In this document: one piece after another, positions 24,382 to 34,394 of the stretch | How positions within the stretch are numbered: the stretch's first letter is position 1 | How the letters are laid out: each line of letters opens with the position of its first letter | DNA from: Rhynchosporium graminicola | Taxonomy: Eukaryota; Ascomycota; Leotiomycetes; Helotiales; Ploettnerulaceae | Assembly: GCA_900074885.1 (NCBI GenBank) | Contig: FJUW01000050.1 | Coordinates: forward strand, 248,001 to 312,000 | DNA length: 64,000 nucleotides | Reading direction: 5' to 3' | Notes under the pieces: generated by a model | What the model was told of the DNA's origin: nothing | Databases searched by the model: none | What the model saw: the letters and a program-made list of their open reading frames with translations, nothing else | Made by a program: the position numbers and the translations under genes

Positions 24382-25223
24382 ATGACAATGGCAACCCAGC
24401 TTGCAGATGGCGGCGGTGCAACAGCCGCGACTGAGCCATGCTCTGATTCTTCAACCAAGTCCGACGACTTCACGAACCGTGGGTGTTTACTCAAGGTAGG
24501 TCCTCAAAATTTACCCCTTTCCAATTCTGGGTTGACGTTTTCCAGATCCGTCAGCAGAGAAGTCTTCCACCGAATGCAGAAGGAGCCAACAAAGCACTTG
24601 CCGAAGCCAAGGAGATCCTGTTCGGACACTGGAGAGCAGCGCACAAATTCTCAGAAGAGAAGATTAAAGCGGTGCAGGCGGCAAAGTTCCAAGTCAACGT
24701 ATTCTGGCACCTAATCGAAGACGATGTCTATAGAATTGCGGCGGATCCTATCAAGGAGCTGGAACAGATCAGAATCGCGAGTCCAAAAACGATGGAAGCC
24801 CTACGAAATCACCTTGAAAAACTCAAAATCTCGAGTACCAGCCAGCTTGAAATCGAAGCTTGCATCCTCCCTCTACCACTCAGCGTCTATCAAGAACGTC
24901 CCCTAGCTCAGAATATGCATAATGCAGCACGCAGACGAGTGGCAAAGGAGACTTTGGCGTTTAGGAAAAAGGGGTCGAAATTCAAGTCCTGGATGACTGT
25001 CATCAGAGCGGAGGATGTTACGCAGGAGGCTAGTGGCTGGGGATGGAACGATACTACGGAGGTGGATACCTGGCAGGAGCTGAGTTTTGAGAAGGAATAC
25101 AAGCAAATTTCATGGGGCGAACAATCATACAGGGAAACATGTCTTCAGCAGAGGTCTAAGGTCACGGTTGGTTGTTACAAGACTTCTCTGCTCAGAAGAT
25201 CGTCGACGATCCGTTGGCAATGA
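24382..25223 (+). CDS. Hypothetical protein, 263 aa
   Basis: Two exons, 24382-24495 and 24546-25223, joined by a 50-nt GT-AG intron in phase 0. The N-terminal 35 residues are Ala/Thr/Ser-rich and disordered-looking; the rest is helical and charged (EGANKALAEAKEILFGHWRA, PIKELEQIRIASPKTMEALR) with several Trp residues towards the C-terminus (SGWGWNDTTEVDTWQELSF). No signal peptide or membrane segment. I do not recognise the family. The last ~20 residues are doubtful: a second intron near 25150-25195 could switch to a frame open to 25375. Real gene status rests on the long spliced frame and its even amino-acid composition. Confidence 0.6.
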
Positions 25224-25728
25224 GGTGTCTATGCCGGCTAGGATATGGTGTTGTACTACTATGTTTAAATCAAAAATGCAAGCTACAACCCAAGAAGCCA
25301 CGGGGCAGCAGGTTCCCCCCCCCCCAGAAGAGATCTGACTGGGTCATCGCCCTCATGGTATCGAAGGTTTCCTGAACAGGCTAGTGGTGGATCTCGTTGG
25401 GAGCCAAGTGACCACGCTACCAGTTTCTCGGTGTTGCGAGCAAGCTACAGGAGACTAGTTGAAGCTACTTGATGGGCAGTTACTTCAGCCGCACAAAGTT
25501 TAATTGATTATAAGCTGCGTATAAAATTTCCTCAGTCCTCAGTCTTATCCGCAAAAAGATCTTACACAGACAAGACGGCCTTCCTCTTTCCACTCCTATC
25601 GCATTACGGAGTATATCTCAAACCTGAAGAATTACCCAAGCACAAATATCTCCGATTCAGTAAGTAGAATTACATTTATTCGGCTATCTGTAGTTTTCTG
25701 CGAGGTCCATACTGACTCTGGTTCCAAG
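25224..25728. other. Intergenic region
   Basis: 505 bp. Contains a C-run of about ten at 25315-25324. A GTAAGT at 25660 followed by CTGTAG at 25687-25692 could be an intron in the 5' leader of the gene at 25729. Confidence 0.4.
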
Positions 25729-25992
25729 ATGTCTACCATTACCGGCAACGGAAACAAGGGTCGGAATCCCAAGGCCAAAATTACCGACAGCAGAGTTAAC
25801 GATAAACCTGTCGCTACTTCTTCAGCTTCTCAAAAGGATAAGAAAAAATTTGAAGCCGACGTAAAGGCAAGAATGATTGAGAGACTTCACAAGGGTCGCA
25901 GTGACCCCCGCGTCTTACGCTCAATTACTGTCGCGAGGGGATGTAGTAGCGATGGGAAGGGCTGCGCAGCCTGTAGAGCCAATACTCGTTGA
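25729..25992 (+). CDS. Small basic hypothetical protein, 87 aa
   Basis: Single-exon frame with ATG after CCAAG. The product is Lys/Arg-rich, low in hydrophobic residues, and ends with a Cys cluster (RGCSSDGKGCAACRANTR; four Cys in 12 residues by position). The middle (DKKKFEADVKARMIERLHKG) is predicted helical. No domain recognised and no signal peptide. A short protein in a gene-poor area, so chance is possible. Confidence 0.35.
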   Translation: MSTITGNGNKGRNPKAKITDSRVNDKPVATSSASQKDKKKFEADVKARMIERLHKGRSDPRVLRSITVARGCSSDGKGCAACRANTR

Positions 25993-27140
25993 TTTTGGGC
26001 TCAATAGATCTGGTTCGTTGGTTGGAATCTGAGAATAGAAAAATATATTGGCCAAACTTGGGTTGGAAGGTTGTTTAGGGAAAGAGCTATGGTCTGGCTA
26101 GGGTTTGACTGTTCTTACCTAATGGTCCGAACTTTATGATCTTACCATCAAGAGCCTATTCAGCTGCTTCCATTCGATGGCTTTCATATTCGTGCGTTCA
26201 GGCAGTATCTCTAACATAACATTTCTCTGCTTGAGACTCCCATAATCCCATTTCTACATAGCTCATTTCAAAATCAGCGAAAATGACAAAGGTCACTCAA
26301 ATACGACATCTATAGACTGTCCAGCTTCACGAACTCATAAATCATCCATGAATCACTGTAGGCTAGAGTTAAAGCATCTTCATAAGTAGAATGTTCTGCT
26401 GGCTTGGGGACTTGTTGTCAACTTTCACGTGACAATTCGGGATATGGATTGCTACCTAGGTAGGTACGGATACATCAAAGCAAGAGTTCCGGCCTAGAAT
26501 TCCTGAAAATTTTGGGGTGAGAAACAAAAGAATAAGATTGACCCTCTCAACTAAGGCTGTATCTCGTAAATTGCAATGTTCCTCGTCTCAGATGGAGCAC
26601 GCACGACCTATCAGGTGATTTCACCTCTTTCTCATTTCAAGGCGGTCTTTTCGAGGTGAAGAATAAGCTGCAAAACTTTTACATCTATACACACCCACCC
26701 CTTGAATGATAGATGCCTGACTGGATTCTGAACCATGTCTTCATTCACTTAAGAATTGCAAAATCAGCTCAGCAATTCTAGTTGGTTACAATACCAGGCT
26801 GCCGGGATAAGCTACTTGTATGTTTAGAAGGACGGGAGCATGTCTAAGTTCCAGTCTCAGGTCCAGATTCAGCTCCTAGCGTGAATCTCCTAGTTTTCCA
26901 AAGGTGAACGCCCCCGTGACTGCAAACAATCTTGCTAATCACTCAAAAATGTGCCTGAACCGGGCTCGCGAAATTGAATCCAAACAAAGACCCACTATAG
27001 GTGAATTCTTCATGTTGCAGCGAGAAAGAAGTCAGGCCAGCAAACCGACGCTACTCACTAGATAATCTCGAAGCTTATCTTATCAATCTCGAAATTCTTC
27101 CCACATCAACAATTCTCGAGCATCATCTACACAAGCCACG
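25993..27140. other. Intergenic region
   Basis: 1.15 kb without a recognisable gene; includes a CCTAGGTAGGTACGG motif at about 26454-26468. Upstream of the acidic protein gene at 27141. Confidence 0.6.
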
Positions 27141-28088
27141 ATGGACACAACCACATATAATAAAGAGAACGTTGCACCTGTGTCTTGCTTGCCAAGTCCT
27201 CCAACTTCATTCGAGAACAAGCCCCAGAGTATCGAATCTGAGAATCATGATGGTTTCATTGAGATCCCTCTCACTTCTGACGATGACCAGATCAACAGCA
27301 ATCTAAAAACAAATCTGAGCAGCGCGAACATCCAAGCAGCCGAGAAGAGAGATGGAGAGCTGCTATCAGACGATGACGAGGCAGCAGAGAAGAGGAAGAG
27401 AGTGTTCTTATCAAATGGCGATGACCATGATAAGGAGGATACGTATGGGCTGAGAAGCATGGATAGCTTGACAGAGTTTGGAGATGTGGAAATGGAGGAG
27501 TTGCTGGAGATCGAGAGAAGCATCCCCGACAACCACGAAGACCTTGATCTCAATCTCAATCGCCCTGATCCACCTGAGAGACCACACACACCATTTGAGA
27601 ACCAATCTCCAAGATTCCAGAGCCCGCTAATCGAATTCCAACCGCTCACAATTTTAATTCCGCCATTCCATAGTGAAGCTCCAAGGCCCCAGACCCGACG
27701 ATCTGACGAGCCATCTAAGGAGCAATCTCAAGGTCTCCAGAGCGAACAACTCAAGAAGCTCTTGTGTCTCGATCTAAGCGCACTACCCAAACCCTTGAAT
27801 ATCAACAAGTCCTCCTACTTCTCACAAGGGGACCCAACGAAGACCGAGTCTAAGTACGACGATGTGAGCGACAGCGACAACGATAGCGACACGGATGATT
27901 GGTCTGAGGAGGAGGAGGAGGAGGAGGAGGAGGAGGAGGGGAAGATCGTAGATGATGGCATTCGGCGCGAATTTGTTGAGATAAGCCGCGAGGAATGGAA
28001 TTTGAGGGGACATCCAAGATTCGGGAAGTACAGGGTGAAAGAAATAAGCTGCTTGAGAGTCTGCGCGACTATTAGGGCTGGTGCTTGA
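27141..28088 (+). CDS. Acidic hypothetical protein with KEN motif, 315 aa
   Basis: Single uninterrupted frame. The first residues contain a KEN tripeptide (TTYNKENVAP) followed by Pro-directed Ser sites (SPPTS), a combination typical of APC/C-regulated proteins but too short to prove function. The body is strongly acidic and disordered, with blocks such as LLSDDDEAAEKRKRV (a short basic patch that may be a nuclear signal), a Pro-rich middle (TPFENQSPRFQSP, ILIPPF), and a C-terminal Asp/Ser then poly-Glu run (about 12 Glu from a GAG microsatellite). The final part (EEWNLRGHPRFGKYRV) looks folded. No known domain recognised. Confidence 0.6.
   Translation: MDTTTYNKENVAPVSCLPSPPTSFENKPQSIESENHDGFIEIPLTSDDDQINSNLKTNLSSANIQAAEKRDGELLSDDDEAAEKRKRVFLSNGDDHDKEDTYGLRSMDSLTEFGDVEMEELLEIERSIPDNHEDLDLNLNRPDPPERPHTPFENQSPRFQSPLIEFQPLTILIPPFHSEAPRPQTRRSDEPSKEQSQGLQSEQLKKLLCLDLSALPKPLNINKSSYFSQGDPTKTESKYDDVSDSDNDSDTDDWSEEEEEEEEEEEGKIVDDGIRREFVEISREEWNLRGHPRFGKYRVKEISCLRVCATIRAGA
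27906..27940. repeat. (GGA)n trinucleotide repeat coding poly-Glu
   Basis: About eleven GAG/GGA units inside the acidic protein gene; translated as poly-Glu. Such triplet tracts usually vary in length among isolates. Confidence 0.9.
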
Positions 28089-31000
28089 AGAGACCGCTAT
28101 CGATAGACTGTCCTTGAACTTGAGCTCCAGACAAGATTGAAGTTGAGGCAAGGGAGTCTAGAGTCAGGGAGCAAGGCGATCTTGGTTACAACATGGGCAA
28201 GCAACGATCTGTGGTGATGGATACCGCTTGAGGAGGAACGTGTTTACATGTCACAATGAAGATCGTAGAGATAGAGGCTACAAAGCCAGACCTAATAGAC
28301 TGCTTCGAGGAGTGAAGTGTAGGAAGCTTGTGCTTTAAATAATAATGATAGCTCTTCGTTGCGTAGACACTTGTCTTAATTTTTGCGTTACCGTGACCTC
28401 ATGCCGTAGTTACATCTTGCATGCTACAGCTATTCACCGTAACATGATTGATCTGCAATACAATGGCCAGCTTTAAGAATTCATGGTCCCCGTGGCATGT
28501 GAGACAATGATTCACGCGGCTTCTACAATATTCACAGTATTACAGTTAGTCACCGCTAAATAGTTGAGCTCATTATTGAAGTTTGTCGACCGTAGCAGTA
28601 CATATTTACCCATAGACGTCATTCGATATTTCCTAGTAAGTATTATGTGGTGGTGCTCAAGGTAGAAAATCTTCCAGGAAACAATCACTTTCCCGCAGAA
28701 GCAAGTAGGTAATATCCCTTCGATCTCCGCCACATCTTCAATTCGCTACTTCGAGAGCACAGATTTGAACTCAAGGATAGCCACTCCGTATAGTAGAAAG
28801 TATCAAAGGCCATTGCTAGCTCTGCTAACACAGATAGCTGTGAAAGCGAGCGAATGTCTGAACAGTACCCGCCCTCGTCGTCACCATCGTCGTCGCCCCA
28901 TCAACGCCCTTCCCACAAACGCGCAGCCGAACCTTCGCTTCTCCCCAAAAACCCTCAGCATCTACCCATATAAGCAGCTTCACCTCTAACAGGTATGGTC
29001 TAGTGGGTGTGGGTTATCATAACTCCCTGCTGCTTCATGAGCCGGGTGCGGGTATTGCCCCCTGCTGCTTGCGGACGCCGGGTGAGGGTTGGTTATAAAT
29101 CCCCCTGCGAAGCTGTACCTGTTACGCTCCTCTGTGATGTTGGTTTAATTCCAATGATGTTCCCACCACTGTTCTGGGGAAAGAGAGGTTTAAGGGATTT
29201 ATTCTTTTGCTAATTTTTAGGTTTGGAATTGGAGTGTGTTTAAGTGGGGCGGGGTTCGGTTTGTGGTTTTGATCATGGATTCTGCGATATTGGTTTGGAT
29301 TTGATTGTATTCAGCCGAAAGAGAGATGAAGTGAATTTTGGCCTCGCTTTTTGAATTCATTCTTATAGGCTGATCAATTTTTACTACGAGATTCCAATTT
29401 CCCCTTCTCTCGGATTTCGCTTATTTTCTGTTTGTTTACTTGCCACTGCGTTTTTCGCGCTCGCTGGCTGTCGATGGAAGCTTCGTCGAGATTATCGCCC
29501 GCATGAAATTTTATCTATATCAGAACTATCAATGCAAAGAGAGGTATTAAATAGAGCATTGACTATTTCATCCAATCGACTCTGATCATATATTATATTT
29601 GCAAAATTTATTATCGTGGAATGAATGAGCTCATGGGCGCGTTTTGGGTCTGCACCCTTTTTGAAAATGAAGATCCTATCTATAGCTAGAGATTTTTGCA
29701 AGCTGTCAGGTCGAGGAATTGGGGCACTTTTCGCTGTTCTAATATATTTCGAAGACAATTCGTTACTCATCAAATTAAAGCTTTGTCAATTGTAAACACT
29801 CAAGATTGAGGGAATGGAAAGCAAGAGAATGAACCAAACTATCAAATCTTGGGAATGCTCAGGGAATAGAAAAAACTCGAATCTAGTCAAGTTCTGATCG
29901 CAATAAGCGGCATGGTCTTTGCCTTGATTTGGAAAATGTAGCCCCAGGAACGATGGACGATGCGAAGCGTCATCGGTGGCTGTGATTGAAAGTGAATCAA
30001 ACCCCCCGTTCATCTACTTAAAGAAACCGACTCTTTTCGTTAGTGCAGATATGGCACAGCGGTTCGCCCGTGAAGTTCATCCCTCTCACTAACCGTCCTC
30101 TGATGGTTGGAGGTTTTCTGAGGTTATATTCCTTTTTGCAACTTTTTGCGTTCAATTGATTTTGTTTTGAAAATTTTCTTCAAAGGATTTGTTGAGCTTA
30201 GTTGAGATTCTCGTATAGAAATCTGATGATTTGCCTTTTTATATATACCTCGCTTAATTTGTTTACTTGCTGAGATTGTATATGTGCTGCCACCATGCCC
30301 CTCTCTCTCTCTAAGGCTCGATAACTCTAGGACCAGCTTACCTCCGCTGTAAATTATTACTTCTCGTGCGTGCTTTCTCGCATCGATCGATTATTTTAAC
30401 AATCAGTGCAATACCTGAACAACTTGCCAAAATCTATCCACGATCGAAGAACTTCTTACAAAAAGTGCGCTACCTCATGCAAGTAGTATTTCAATTGGAG
30501 ATTCCTATCGGCGCTTCTGGACGTCTATGGGCTGAAGCTTATTGAAAATGGAGAAGGGTCCTTTGCCTTACTAAAGAAATGAGACCTCAACTTCAGCCCG
30601 ACCCTGAAATTCCTTGACGTATAGATATATGAAAAGGGCATCATACAAAACAAGAAAGAAAAAAGGTCTCTAATTATTTGAAGCGAGACCTCGTAGGAAG
30701 AACAAGGCCCAAGTTTCCAATCGAAGGGTTGATACGGGATGAAAAGCATATTTCACACCTGCAAGAGAAAGCTAACTTGCTCTGCTATCTAAGCACGGAA
30801 GTTAATCAAGGAATATGAAACAATTCTGTCACATGCAGGCACGGCAGAAAGTTTGTGATTCTCAAAGCCGTAATTCCAAGCCCGTTAAGGTACAGGCAGT
30901 ACTTAAATTCACGCCATTTGGCTTTCAATGAAATCGTTGCAATTCAACATGTTGAACTCAGAGTTCAAACTCCTAGTCTTTAGCTTCGCAGCTCGATATT

Positions 31001-31280
31001 AGCAACTGGCACTCCAGCCACCCGCAGATCAGTCCTCTTCGATCATAGCTTCCACCTGCTGTCGATCATGCTATTTTCCCGCCAGGAATGCGACTCAAGA
31101 AACGTTTCAGTCCCTACTCTAAGATTTCTTGTTGCAGTTTCCACTCTGTATTTTGTGTCGAAAAGTGTTGGGACCCAGAGTACATGATATTTCCTTCTCT
31201 GAATAATTTAGCCAGTCATGTGCCATTTGCAAATCTCTGTCTCCTCTCGCCACGACATTCTAGTCCCGTATTCTCGTCCT
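28089..31280. other. Gene-poor intergenic region, 3.2 kb
   Basis: No gene recognised with confidence. A minisatellite within an inverted repeat lies at 28987-29124. A frame of about 92 codons on the minus strand (29773-29492, beginning MSNELSSKYI) is open but A/T-rich and unrecognised. A run of CT dinucleotides occurs at 30301-30311. Confidence 0.5.
28987..29124. repeat. Degenerate ~37-bp minisatellite inside a 9-bp perfect inverted repeat
   Basis: TAACAGGTA at 28987-28995 is perfectly inverted as TACCTGTTA at 29116-29124. Between them three diverged units share a GGGTGnGGGTT-like block and a CCCTGCTGCTT/CCCCCTGCG block (starting near 29005, 29042 and 29078). The segment is locally G/C-rich compared with its flanks. 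Confidence 0.6.
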
Positions 31281-33316
31281 TCAACCTGTCTCTTCATGCT
31301 CCTCATTACCAACACCTATGTTGATCGAACGCTCACCAAATATGGGCCGCTTGCCAGTATGTAAGTCATGTAGTAAATCCATTGGTTCCTGATATAAACT
31401 AAGAGCAGATGTAACATGTTTCGATTTGTCTTGTTTTTCATCGGTAGCTAGATTTACAACGAGTCAGTTCAGTAGCTGTGATAAATGTGTTTAAGGGGGC
31501 TTACTCATTGTCAATCTTTCATCTTTCGACTCTCTACTAGCAGGGGAGTATTCATTGTGGTTAACAGTGGTAATTCTATTGTAACGTTGCTGGACGGCGA
31601 CGCTCATGTCCAAGTTCGGCACTTGCTTCTTGAGGCCGTTCATTCCCTGGTCTGAGGTGAAGGCATAGCGGTCGCGTGGCTCTCTTTCGATGACATCTAT
31701 CTCCTGATGTTGTGCAAAGAAACAATCGTGAGGTTGGTCTTCCTGGATGGGCATATTATTTGTAGATGTACTAGCGAAGTGGTCTTGGTGGACATTGACT
31801 GCGGAATCCTCCTCATCATCCTGGTAATGCTGGAGTCCCAATCTGACAAGATTACTCTGCACGGGTTCCGAGAAAGGACCTTGGAACCCCACTTGATTCA
31901 CATCGTACGTACCTGAGACCTCATCACACCTGTCCTCGTTGTCAACCAGCTTTCGTCTAGACAATCCTGAGTAATCGTTCAAGGGAATATTAGCGTCCAG
32001 CCAGGCAATTGCTTCTTTCGACTTGGAAGCTTCACCCAGCAAGATCGGAGAATAGAACCTATTGTGACCCTCCGGCTTGTCTTGATCGATCTCCCTCCCG
32101 ACTTTCTCCCAAATTTTCACATGTGAATCCTTGTCGCTTGAGGTATATTCCAGTATCTCCCTCGCTTCCATCGTCTCGTCCTCGTGCTTCATGATAACAG
32201 ATGTAGTACCTGTCATCCGCGATCTTGCTAAGGGGACCACGTTCTCACCTGTAACCTTCATCAGAACCTGTGGCTCTGTGGACTGTAGTTCCGGCATCGC
32301 AGCAGTGGTCGTATTCATCAGCGAGAGACGAGCAGGGTGAATCTTACTATCCGGAAAAGTGCTGACGCTCGTATCGAAGTACGAGGGGATGTCTTCGAGC
32401 TGTTGAAGCAAGTTTTGTCGATGGTCTTGAAATCCCGGCGCACCAGTATACGATTGTCGGTATGGATCAACGATATCAAGACCAACGGGTTTGAATGATT
32501 CGTACGACAGCATGTTTGAGTTCGAATTGTGCTCAACCTTGACCATGGAATGGCTTCGAAGAAAACGCTGAGCTAAATGCAGGCGTTTATCAAGGAGTTG
32601 AATACCTGCTTCATACTCCGCGTGGTGCATGCTCCTCTCGTGGTGTGTCATATCATTCGGCTTCCCCGATTTAGCATTCAACCCATCCATCAAAGCTCGA
32701 CGAGTAGATCCAATGCGGTTTGAATTTCTTTCAGCCTCCTTCTTTCGAACGATGTTTGCTTTCACACGACGATCAACCTCTGGGTCGGTCGGCATGCCAG
32801 CCCTAAGCTTTTCAAGTTGCTTCTTTTCTGCCGAGCACGCCTTGAGCTCTTCTGCAGCCAGTTGTCTCTCGACGGCGATTTCACGGAGTCGACGATCTTG
32901 ATCTGTAGTCTATCGCATGTCAGCTCAGTTAGTTGTGACTTAGAGCGTGGGCGTCGGACCAGTTGTGACTTGGGGTCAATCCATCCCTTCTTCTTCCTTT
33001 TTGCTGGATTCTCTGGCAGTGGCGATGCAGAGCGTTTGGCGACCTGTTGAAAATGGAGTGCTGGTACCGGTAGCTGCTGAATCATCTGAGGTCCATTGTC
33101 CTGGCGGTACAGCTTTACCACTTTCTACAGCACGCGTCAGCACATGGACAAACATCGATAATGAGAACGACTCAGACGCACCAATCCGTTCTCGGCACTC
33201 TCATGAATGATAATCCGATCCTTGATAGTGACCTTGTCACCAGGCAGGGTAGACAGGCCTCCCTGTGGTAAGTCACCGAGAGGGAGAGCGTTAAGGTTGA
33301 TCGTATTCTTCGGCAT
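31281..33316 (-). CDS. Hypothetical protein, about 623 aa
   Basis: Proposed minus-strand exons 33316-33182, 33124-32960, 32909-31505 and 31447-31281; the frame closes exactly at every junction and the last exon adds 55 residues after an A|GTAAGC donor. The N-terminus (PKNTINLNALPLGDLPQGGL) is followed by a basic patch (PAKRKKKGWIDPKSQL), a charged helical or coiled-coil region (REIAVERQLAAEELKACSAE), then a long disordered middle rich in Ser/Asp/Gln. No signal peptide, membrane segment or known domain. The 50-nt second intron has a weak donor (GTCCGA) but a good CTAAC branch, so that junction is the least certain. The basic patch suggests a nuclear role; this is inference only. Confidence 0.55.
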
Positions 33317-34394
33317 TGTAGCCACCGGAAGCTGCTAGGATCGTGTTGATGATGTCTGGGAGTGTTGAAGATTGAAGGGTAACATGAGGAGATGGAACAG
33401 AATGTTGAAAGGATTGAAAGGTGGAAGGAAGATCATGAAAAGCGACTTCCCGATTCGTCATTTTGCACAAACCAATCTCAACTCCAGCAAAAGAGGAAAG
33501 AACCACCGAGGAGGACCCAACTTTTGATAAGCGATGGCAGCGTCGGGTAGCGCAACCTTGCCTGGACTGACCCAGGCAGACAGACAGACAGGTCTAAATC
33601 AAAGGTTACAACTCGATATCAAAGTGGCGAGACCATTCGAGGCCAGTCAAATTATCTCGAGCGAAGCGATCTGGGTTTTCACAAGTGATCTGATTGGTAC
33701 TGTTAGTGATTGAATTTATCATTTCTGACTATCAAAGACACCAGAAGGTTACTGTCGATTACTTTGAAAGAGTAATTGAGGCAGTGAGTGTCCCGAGATA
33801 CCTACGTGACTTGATTACCGACTTGTGACCCTGAAATACCTGGCCGTTCCTCGTTCGCCGAAGACAAATCTGCCCAGCCTCGATTAATGTACGCCATAGA
33901 AAGTGATGATGTGAAGTCATGTAGCTATATGATTACTTCATTACTCCAGCGAGATAATCTTGACCTAGCTCGTCTCATTGTAAAGGAAAGACTGCCCAGC
34001 ATCGCGCTCTGTGCATCACCACATGACACCGGAAGCTGCACCAGAGGACATCCTCAAGTTGGAGTAAAAAAGCACAGGCTGAGAATGGAGATATATATCA
34101 GCTAGCTAGCTACCTTAGCTACCAACCTGCAAAGTCTACAACATCTCACTCAAATATAGTATATCTATATCATATCATACAGAGACCTAATCTACAGTAC
34201 TTTCATTCGCCCGACCCATCAACTCCTCGAGTGCCAGCACCAGGCGACAGCAGCAATGAAGCTACGACAACGGTGGGCTTGAGTCTGGATATATGCCCTA
34301 AATGCGACGCTCGAAATTCAAGGCCCAACTTGAAACGAATCTCCTCTGATGTAACGGTGTATTCTGTCCTCCAACCTGTCAAGTACTCAATTGA
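33317..34394. other. Intergenic region
   Basis: 1.08 kb between Sec7 and the hypothetical gene, both on minus. Holds a CAGA repeat at about 33576-33590, a GCTA repeat at 34100-34113 and TA-rich sequence at 34155-34180. A frame starting with ATG at 33461 (MTNREVAFHDL) runs to 33291, overlapping the hypothetical gene's start in another frame, and is not called. Confidence 0.5.

Noticed and set aside
28994..29122. tRNA gene with intron
   Set aside because: An A-box-like sequence and a 7-bp acceptor-like pairing exist, but no T-arm/B-box in the right place before the 3' strand, and no plausible anticodon arm.
30765..30830. 5S rRNA fragment (CTAAGCACGGAAGTTAA)
   Set aside because: Short resemblance to a 5S internal segment; the rest of the 5S sequence is missing on both sides.
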